Source of the DNA: Paenibacillus_I sp035510375
GTDB lineage: Bacteria > Bacillota > Bacilli > Paenibacillales > Paenibacillaceae
DNA length: 64,000 nucleotides
Assembly (NCBI RefSeq): GCF_035510375.1
Contig: NZ_DATKHG010000035.1
Strand: one strand, 5' to 3'
In this document: positions 58,390-64,000 of the stretch, one piece after another
Layout: each line of letters begins with the position of its first letter
Position numbering within the stretch: position 1 is the stretch's first letter
Program-made: the position numbers and the translations under genes
The notes under the pieces: generated by a model
Databases searched by the model: none
Told to the model about the DNA's origin: nothing
What the model saw: only the letters and a program-made list of their open reading frames with translations

Positions 58390-59892
58390 TTATTCCTCGT
58401 CCTTCTCCCAATCCATCGTCCGTTTGACCGCCTTTTTCCAGCCCTTGTACAGCTTCGTGCGGACGGCTTCCTCCATATCGGGAACGAATCTGGTTTCGTT
58501 GCCCGAATTCGCCCCCAGCTCCGACCGGCTCCAAAAGCCGACGGCGATTCCCGCCAGATAGGCGGCGCCGAGCGCGGTCGTTTCGGTCACTAGCGGCCTG
58601 CATACTTCCACGCCCAGCATGTCGGCCTGGAACTGCATCAGCAGGTTGTTGGCGGTCGCCCCGCCGTCTACGCGCAGCGACTGCAGCTTAAGCCCCGAAT
58701 CGCTCTCCATCGCGCCCAGTACATCCTTCGTCTGATAGGCGAGCGAGTTCAGCGTCGCCCGGACGAGATGGCCCTTGTTGGAGCCGCGCGTCAAGCCGAA
58801 AATCGCGCCTCTTGCGTACATGTCCCAATAGGGGGCGCCCAGGCCGGCGAAGGCCGGCACGACGTAGACGCCGCCGGTGTCGGCGACCGTGCTCGCATAA
58901 TATTCGGAATCCGCCGCCGAATCGATCAGCTTCAGCCCGTCGCGAAGCCACTGAACGGCCGCCCCCGCGATGAAAATGCTGCCCTCCAGCGCATACTCCA
59001 CCTTGCCCTCGATCCCCCACGCGATCGTCGTCAGCAGGCCGCACTTGGAGACAACGGCGCGCTCGCCGGTGTTCATCAGCATGAAGCAGCCGGTTCCGTA
59101 GGTGTTTTTGGCCATGCCGGACTTGAAGCAGGTTTGGCCGAACAACGCCGCCTGCTGGTCCCCGGCCGCCCCGGCGATCGGAATTTCCGCGCCGCCGAAC
59201 GTGTGCTCATCCGTCACGCCGAACAGGCCGGACGAAGGCTTCACCTCAGGCAGAATGGAGACGGGAATGCCGAGCTCCTGCAGCAGCTTTTCATCCCAGC
59301 CAAGCTCCTTGATATTATAAAGCATCGTTCGGGAAGCGTTGGAGTAATCCGTCGCATGCGCCCGGCCGCGCGTCAGCTTCCAGATGAGCCAGGTGTCGAC
59401 CGTTCCGAAAAGCAGCTCCCCGCGCTCGGCCTTTTCTCTCGCCCCCTCCACTTGGTCGAGCAGCCATTTCACCTTGGTACCCGAAAAATAAGCGTCCGCG
59501 ACGAGTCCCGTATTCTCCTTGATATACGGCTCAAGCCCCCGCTGCTTCAACTCATCGCAAATGCCTGCCGTTCGGCGGTCCTGCCACACGATCGCGCGAT
59601 GAATCGGCTTGCCCGTATGCTTATCCCAAATGACGACCGTTTCCCGTTGGTTGGTGATGCCGATCGCGGCGATTTCCTGCGGACGGGCGCCGACGCGCTC
59701 GAGCACCTCGCGCGCCACCCCGCTCTGCGTGGCCCATATCTCCATCGCATCGTGCTCGACCCAGCCTGGCTTCGGGTAGAATTGCGTCAATTCCTTCTGC
59801 GCGATCGCCGCGATGCCGCCCGTCTTGTCGAACAGGATCGCCCTTGAGCTGGTCGTCCCCTGATCAAGCGCCAGCACATATTTTTTATCCAT
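58390..59892 (-). CDS. glpK: Glycerol kinase
   Basis: A 500-residue FGGY kinase phosphorylating glycerol. DQGTTSSRAI near 10-19, DTWLIWKLT, and GAAGDQQAALFGQ are conserved. H230 (DEHTFGG) aligns with the histidine that HPr phosphorylates in Bacillota, so PTS activation is likely. GGAGG precedes the ATG by six bases. No glpF or glpP is in the window. A cre site overlaps the promoter. Confidence 0.96.
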   Translation of the reverse strand: MDKKYVLALDQGTTSSRAILFDKTGGIAAIAQKELTQFYPKPGWVEHDAMEIWATQSGVAREVLERVGARPQEIAAIGITNQRETVVIWDKHTGKPIHRAIVWQDRRTAGICDELKQRGLEPYIKENTGLVADAYFSGTKVKWLLDQVEGAREKAERGELLFGTVDTWLIWKLTRGRAHATDYSNASRTMLYNIKELGWDEKLLQELGIPVSILPEVKPSSGLFGVTDEHTFGGAEIPIAGAAGDQQAALFGQTCFKSGMAKNTYGTGCFMLMNTGERAVVSKCGLLTTIAWGIEGKVEYALEGSIFIAGAAVQWLRDGLKLIDSAADSEYYASTVADTGGVYVVPAFAGLGAPYWDMYARGAIFGLTRGSNKGHLVRATLNSLAYQTKDVLGAMESDSGLKLQSLRVDGGATANNLLMQFQADMLGVEVCRPLVTETTALGAAYLAGIAVGFWSRSELGANSGNETRFVPDMEEAVRTKLYKGWKKAVKRTMDWEKDEE

Positions 59893-59939
59893 ATATGACC
59901 TCCGTCCGCCATGCTCATCGCAACTTCTCGATATTCTCA

Positions 59940-59976
59940 TATATAACGGATCAAGCCGGATCTGTAAACCCTTACA
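59940..59976 (-). promoter_or_regulatory. glpK promoter with overlapping cre site
   Basis: Minus strand TTTACA (59968-59963), 17-base spacer, TATATA (59945-59940). TGTAAACCCTTACA (59963-59976) matches the CcpA cre consensus at 13 of 14 positions and overlaps the -35, fitting glucose repression of glpKD. Confidence 0.65.
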
Positions 59977-60120
59977 GCCATCGTTTCCTCTGTGCACAGG
60001 GCGCATTCGGCGAAAAAGCGGCATTTCATTGGATAAAATCCATGATATGGGGTCAAAAATAGGACGCTTCCGCAGCGATTCCATTAAGCTGAGTTGCCGA
60101 AACCCGCAAACAGCACTATA

Positions 60121-60146
60121 AAAACGCCCGGACAACCGTCCGGGCG
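60121..60146 (-). terminator. Terminator downstream of sdhCAB
   Basis: CGCCCGGAC / GTCCGGGCG arms with an AACC loop, followed on the minus strand by TTTTT. It is about 245 bases after the sdhB stop; repeat copy B lies between. Confidence 0.8.
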
Positions 60147-60189
60147 ATAGGTTACTGGTGTTCATCTTTCCGCTTTTATCTCTTGGAGT

Positions 60190-60255
60190 TTAGTCCCCCA
60201 GCTGCTTTTCGATCCCTTGGGGGGTTAATCCCAAGTTGCTTTTTCGATCGCTTGT
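60190..60255. repeat. Imperfect tandem repeat before the sdh repeat
   Basis: CCAGCTGCTTTTCGATCCCTTG and CCAAGTTGCTTTTTCGATCGCTTG follow each other with a unit of about 37-40 bases. No coding sense is evident. Confidence 0.5.
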
Positions 60256-60272
60256 CTCTTAGATCTTCAACC

Positions 60273-60391
60273 TGCAGCGGAGGTTGTTCGGGGGCAGAGC
60301 GGCTTATTTGTGGCCGTTTCCACCCTAGCATGGGCTTAGTGAATCAGGAAACGGACGCGAAACGGAGCGAAGCACCCGAACAACCGGAGCC
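60273..60391 (-). repeat. Fold-back repeat, copy B, at the 3' end of sdhB
   Basis: A 119-base element, about 88 percent identical to 24436-24553, with perfect outer arms GGTTGTTCGGG / CCCGAACAACC and inner CCGTTTCC / GGAAACGG. On the minus strand it begins at the base after the sdhB stop codon. Confidence 0.9.
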
Positions 60392-61168
60392 CTACATGCC
60401 CAGCCATTTCTTGAACATGTGCTTCGTCGTATCCTTGTTGATCGCCGCGATCGACGTCGTCAGCGGAATGCCCTTCGGGCAGGCGCGCACGCAGTTCTGC
60501 GAATTGCCGCAGCCCTCGATGCCGCCGTCTTCCATCAGCGTCTCGAGCCGTTCATCCTTGTTCATCTCGCCCGTCGGATGGGCGTTGAACAGCCGCACCT
60601 GCGAGATCGCCGCAGGTCCGATGAAGCTCGTCCGGTCGTTTACGTTCGGGCAGGCTTCGAGGCAGACGCCGCAGGTCATGCACTTGGACAGCTCGTACGC
60701 CCATTGGCGCTTCGTCTCCGCCATTCGCGGGCCCGGGCCCAGATCGTATGTGCCGTCGATCGGAATCCATGCCTTGACACGCTTCAGCGCGTTAAACATC
60801 CGCTCGCGGTTGATGACAAGGTCGCGAACGACCGGGAACGTGCGCATCGGCTCCAGGCGGATCGGCTGCTCCAGCTTGTCGATCAGCGCCGAGCAAGCCT
60901 GGCGCGGCTTGCCGTTGATGATCATCGAGCAGGCGCCGCACACTTCCTCGAGACAGTTGGACTCCCAGCAGACGGGCGCGGTATGCTTGCCGTCGGCGTT
61001 CAACGGGTTGCGCTGAATCTCCATCAGCGCGCTGATCACGTTCATGTTCGCGCGGTACGGCACTTCGAACGTTTCCGTATAAGGAGCGGTATCGGGACTG
61101 TCCTGACGGGTGATGATGAACTTGATCGTTTTGTTGGCCGCAGCCGTAGCCGTAGTTGTCTCCGCCAT
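60392..61168 (-). CDS. sdhB: Succinate dehydrogenase iron-sulfur subunit
   Basis: A 258-residue subunit with three clusters: [2Fe-2S] in CWESNCLEEVCGACSM and a later Cys, then CMTCGVCLEACP and CGNSQNCVRACPKG for the [4Fe-4S] and [3Fe-4S] clusters. It passes electrons from SdhA to the membrane anchor. AAAGGAG precedes the ATG; only two bases separate it from the sdhA stop. Confidence 0.97.
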   Translation of the reverse strand: MAETTTATAAANKTIKFIITRQDSPDTAPYTETFEVPYRANMNVISALMEIQRNPLNADGKHTAPVCWESNCLEEVCGACSMIINGKPRQACSALIDKLEQPIRLEPMRTFPVVRDLVINRERMFNALKRVKAWIPIDGTYDLGPGPRMAETKRQWAYELSKCMTCGVCLEACPNVNDRTSFIGPAAISQVRLFNAHPTGEMNKDERLETLMEDGGIEGCGNSQNCVRACPKGIPLTTSIAAINKDTTKHMFKKWLGM

Positions 61169-61170
61169 CG

Positions 61171-62928
61171 TTATTCTCCTTTCTTCTTGTCGCTCGAATA
61201 GTCGCGTTTGCGCGGCTTGATCAGCGAGACGTCGATATCTTCGTAGCTGATCTTCGGGCCCTCCGGCGTCCAGGCCGCCTTCGTCGTTTTCATGAATTCG
61301 TCGTCGTTCCGGTCAGGAAATTCCGGCTTATAGTGCGCGCCGCGGCTTTCGTTGCGCAGCAAGCCGCCAAGCGTCATCGCCTCGGCCAGCTCCAGCATGT
61401 TCCACAGCTGGCGGGTAAAGGCGACGCCGGCATTGTTCCAGCGCGCCGTATCGTTGATGTTGATCTTCGCATAACGCTGCTTCAGTTCCTTGATCTTGTC
61501 GATCGTCTCCTGCAGCTTGTTGTTGTAGCGGACGACCGTCATATTGTTCGTCATCCACTCGCCGAGCTCCTTGTGCAGCACATACGCGTTCTCGGAGCCG
61601 TTCATCGCGAGGATCGACTCGTATTTCGCGGTGTGGCGCTGCTTCTCGCGATCGAATACGGACGACGACACATCTTCGGCCGACTTCTTCAGCCCTTTGA
61701 TGTATTCGACCGCTTTCGGCCCGGCCATCATGCCGCCGTAGATCGCCGATACGAGCGAGTTCGCGCCGAGGCGGTTCGCGCCGTGATATTGATATTCGCA
61801 CTCGCCGGCCGCAAACAGGCCGGGAATGTTCGTCATCTGGTTGTAATCGACCCACATGCCGCCCATCGAATAGTGAACGGCCGGGAAAATTTTCATCGGA
61901 ATCTTCCGCGGGTCGTCGCCCATGAACTTCTCGTAAATCTCGATAATGCCGCCGAGCTTCACGTCCAGCTCCTTCGGATCCTTGTGCGACAGGTCGAGGT
62001 AAACCATGTTCTCGCCGTTGATGCCGAGCTTCATATCGACGCACACCGCGAAAATTTCACGGGTCGCGATATCGCGCGGCACCAGGTTGCCGTACGCCGG
62101 GTATTTCTCCTCAAGGAAGTACCACGGCTTGCCGTCCTTGTACGTCCACACCCGGCCGCCTTCGCCGCGCGCGGATTCGGACATCAGGCGCAGCTTGTCG
62201 TCGCCCGGAATCGCCGTCGGGTGGATCTGGATGAATTCGCCGTTCGCGTAATGGACACCTTGCTGATACACGGCGCTCGCCGCGGTGCCCGTATTGATGA
62301 CGGAGTTCGTCGTTTTGCCGAAAATGATGCCCGGGCCGCCCGTTGCCAGTATAACCGCGTCCGCCGCAAACGAATGAATCTCCATCGAGCGCAGGTCCTG
62401 CGCCGACACGCCGCGGCATACGCCGTCGTCGTCGAGCACGGCGCCGAGAAATTCCCAATGCTCGTACTTCGTGACAAGGCCCGCCGTCTCCCAACGGCGT
62501 ACTTGCTCATCCAGGGCATACAGCAGCTGCTGGCCGGTCGTCGCGCCCGCGAAAGCCGTACGGTGATGCTTCGTTCCGCCGAACCGGCGGAAATCGAGCA
62601 GTCCTTCCGGCGTCCGGTTGAACATGACGCCCATCCGGTCCATCAGGTGGATGATGCCCGGCGCCGCTTCGCACATCGCCTTGACCGGCGGCTGGTTGGC
62701 AAGGAAGTCCCCGCCGTAGATCGTATCGTCGAAGTGCTCCCAGGGGGAGTCGCCCTCACCCTTCGTGTTGACCGCGCCGTTGATGCCGCCCTGCGCGCAT
62801 ACCGAGTGGGACCGCTTGACCGGCACGACGGAGAACAAATCGACGTGCATGCCCGATTCCGCGGCTTTGATGGTCGCCATCAGGCCGGCAAGGCCGCCGC
62901 CCACGACGATGATTTTATTTTTAGCCAT
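61171..62928 (-). CDS. sdhA: Succinate dehydrogenase flavoprotein subunit
   Basis: A 585-residue FAD subunit. VVGGGLAGLMATIKAAE at the N-terminus binds FAD; HSVCAQGGINGA carries the usual covalent FAD histidine environment; GGTKHHRTAFAG and RLGANSLVSAIYGG are active-site segments. AAGGAG precedes the ATG. Middle gene of sdhCAB (TCA cycle and respiratory chain, menaquinone-linked). Confidence 0.97.
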   Translation of the reverse strand: MAKNKIIVVGGGLAGLMATIKAAESGMHVDLFSVVPVKRSHSVCAQGGINGAVNTKGEGDSPWEHFDDTIYGGDFLANQPPVKAMCEAAPGIIHLMDRMGVMFNRTPEGLLDFRRFGGTKHHRTAFAGATTGQQLLYALDEQVRRWETAGLVTKYEHWEFLGAVLDDDGVCRGVSAQDLRSMEIHSFAADAVILATGGPGIIFGKTTNSVINTGTAASAVYQQGVHYANGEFIQIHPTAIPGDDKLRLMSESARGEGGRVWTYKDGKPWYFLEEKYPAYGNLVPRDIATREIFAVCVDMKLGINGENMVYLDLSHKDPKELDVKLGGIIEIYEKFMGDDPRKIPMKIFPAVHYSMGGMWVDYNQMTNIPGLFAAGECEYQYHGANRLGANSLVSAIYGGMMAGPKAVEYIKGLKKSAEDVSSSVFDREKQRHTAKYESILAMNGSENAYVLHKELGEWMTNNMTVVRYNNKLQETIDKIKELKQRYAKININDTARWNNAGVAFTRQLWNMLELAEAMTLGGLLRNESRGAHYKPEFPDRNDDEFMKTTKAAWTPEGPKISYEDIDVSLIKPRKRDYSSDKKKGE

Positions 62929-62952
62929 TTCGCTTCGCTCCTTGTTCGCAGA

Positions 62953-63633
62953 CTATCCGATATTGGCGAGCGTCCGCAGCGTCTCGGCCGCAGCGCCCGC
63001 TTCTTTAAATTCATCGCCCCGGAATGCCATCAGCGACGCCAGGAACATGCCCGTTACAATGACGAACACAACCATCCAAAAGTAGGACGAAATTCGTTGC
63101 GCCCGCGGGCCGACCGTGATGCCCCAGCTGACGAGGAACGCCCACATGCCGTTGGCGAAGTGGAACACCGAGGCGACGACGCCGATCATGTAGAGAAGGA
63201 AGAAAAAGTTGTTGCTGACGATCGCGTTCATCGTCGCTCCGAGATCCCCATACTCAATATTGCCGAGAAACACCTGAATACGAGTCTGATAAACGTGCCA
63301 CGCAACGAAAATGAACGTGATGACGCCCGAGATCCGCTGCAGCGCGAACGCCCAGTTGCGGCCGTATTTGAATTGGCCCGTGTTGATATCCGATTGATAG
63401 GCGATATACAAGCCATACACACCGTGAAACAACAGCGGCAGCCAGATGCCGACAATCTCAAGCACGATCAGGATCGGCAAGCCGTTAATGAACGAGACGG
63501 CTGCCTTGAAGCCTTGCGCCCCTCCCTCAACCGCCGAGAAGTTCGTCAGCATATGGCTGATAATGAACATGCTAAGCGGTATCACCCCAAGCAGCGAGTG
63601 AATTTTGCGCGAGTAATACGAATTTCCTTTCAT
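62953..63633 (-). CDS. sdhC: Succinate dehydrogenase cytochrome b558 subunit
   Basis: A 226-residue di-heme membrane anchor of the B. subtilis SdhC type with five helices. Conserved histidines include KIHSLLGVIPL, FIISHMLTNFSA, LFHGVYGLYIA and FHFANGMWAF, the candidate heme ligands. AAAGGAG precedes the ATG. First gene of sdhCAB. Confidence 0.95.
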   Translation of the reverse strand: MKGNSYYSRKIHSLLGVIPLSMFIISHMLTNFSAVEGGAQGFKAAVSFINGLPILIVLEIVGIWLPLLFHGVYGLYIAYQSDINTGQFKYGRNWAFALQRISGVITFIFVAWHVYQTRIQVFLGNIEYGDLGATMNAIVSNNFFFLLYMIGVVASVFHFANGMWAFLVSWGITVGPRAQRISSYFWMVVFVIVTGMFLASLMAFRGDEFKEAGAAAETLRTLANIG

Positions 63634-63766
63634 GACGTAAGCGTTCTCCTTTCCGACTGGACAAGCGTTGTGTGAGCCACCTTACATTGTACCCCCGCAC
63701 CCGGGGAGCGTCAATGCAAGGTTCGACACAGAAATGCCACAGTTCCCATGCTACTCCTTTTTCGCT

Positions 63767-63772
63767 TATAAT
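63767..63772 (+). promoter_or_regulatory. -10 box in the sdhC-LysR gap
   Basis: TATAAT about 55 bases before the LysR start. Further AT-rich palindromic sequence (TTATAA twice around 63788-63803) could be a LysR site. Confidence 0.4.
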
Positions 63773-63827
63773 GGAACTGCTTATTTATTATAATGACTTA
63801 TAACTTTTATGCATATAGGAGGCCGTT

Positions 63828-64000
63828 ATGCTGGAGGAGCTTCACATTTTCGCCACCGTCGTCGAACAGTCCAGCCTCAACAAGGCGTCGTCGCTGTTAA
63901 ATTTGTCACAACCCGCGCTGTCGCGCAAAATCGCAAAGCTTGAGGAGGAGCTCGGCGCCATGCTGTTCAGAAGGGTCGGCAAACGGCTCGAGCTGACGCG
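63828..64000 (+). CDS. LysR-family regulator, N-terminal part (runs off the window)
   Basis: The first 57 codons of a LysR regulator: MLEELHIFATVVEQSSLNKA and the recognition helix LSQPALSRKIAKLEEELG. AGGAGG precedes the ATG. The effector domain lies outside. Being divergent from sdhCAB it may regulate that operon, but this cannot be judged here. Confidence 0.88.
   Translation, partial: MLEELHIFATVVEQSSLNKASSLLNLSQPALSRKIAKLEEELGAMLFRRVGKRLELT

Noticed and set aside
61156..63675. An 839-codon open frame on the plus strand across the sdh operon
   Set aside because: It lies fully antisense to three clear sdh genes; long antisense frames are common in GC-rich coding DNA. No ribosome site and Arg/His-rich product.

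Overview
The window reads as chromosomal DNA of an aerobic, endospore-forming Bacillota of the Paenibacillaceae type (Paenibacillus/Cohnella-like). The case rests on gene content: an SspH-type spore protein, spore-coat transglutaminase Tgl, PrkA, YtxC, YesM/YesN two-component genes beside an ABC sugar importer, LiaFSR, T-box and S-box leaders, AGGAGG-type ribosome sites with many TTG and GTG starts, and sigma-A promoters. I saw no rRNA, tRNA, prophage, transposase or CRISPR array. All but two of the recognised genes are intact: thpR has an in-frame TGA and amt has an internal out-of-frame deletion.

Layout. 1-3089 (+): polyprenyl-phosphate glycosyltransferase (cut by the window) and GtrA, then a spore-related stretch with a 42 percent glutamine protein, sspH and tgl. 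3272-4696 (+): cardiolipin synthase. 4757-9882 (-): a two-gene 2-hydroxyacyl-CoA-dehydratase-like iron-sulfur system with two activase domains in one chain. 10026-13681: methyltransferase, prkA, and a PD-(D/E)XK-like DUF2161 protein. 14158-22315: a PLP aminotransferase, an ABC sugar importer and a divergent YesM/YesN pair. 22394-26298: small membrane protein, AbrB-like regulator, trmL, a PhoP-like regulator behind a Pho-box array, serC, broken thpR. 26417-30502 (-): beta-type glutamine synthetase with a GlnR/TnrA box, aroF, ispH. 30539-37406 (-): envelope-stress block with an OmpR-type two-component pair, an HtrA protease and LiaFSR. 37695-40889: broken amt, a coiled-coil protein, an ECF sigma factor, a 3D-domain protein. 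41080-49290 (-): thrS with T-box, ytxC, mqnC, and the metA-metI-patB operon behind an S-box. 49610-56565: corA, MFS transporter, LysR regulator, hisJ, CDF metal exporter, DoxX protein with a divergent CatR/YodB-like HxlR regulator. 56662-63633 (-): glpKD with a cre site, and sdhCAB. A LysR gene enters at the right edge.

The most unusual content is between genes. Two arrays of 23-base palindromes (13745-13930 and 50876-51124) both alternate short and long spacings of 51 and 61-62 bases and both lie between convergent genes, like the mosaic REP/BIME elements of enterobacteria. A different 119-base fold-back element occurs twice, each time directly after the stop codon of an unrelated gene (serC and sdhB), at about 88 percent identity. 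A third repeat is a pair of homologous terminator hairpins (2142-2190 and 9975-10024). Together these point to several families of dispersed palindromic elements in this genome.

Regulatory logic visible in sequence: nitrogen (GlnR/TnrA box at glnA), phosphate (four TTAACA-like repeats at the PhoP-like gene), methionine (S-box), threonine charging (T-box), carbon (cre at glpK), quinone or thiol stress (repeats between doxX and the HxlR gene) and late mother-cell sporulation (sigma-K-like promoter at tgl).
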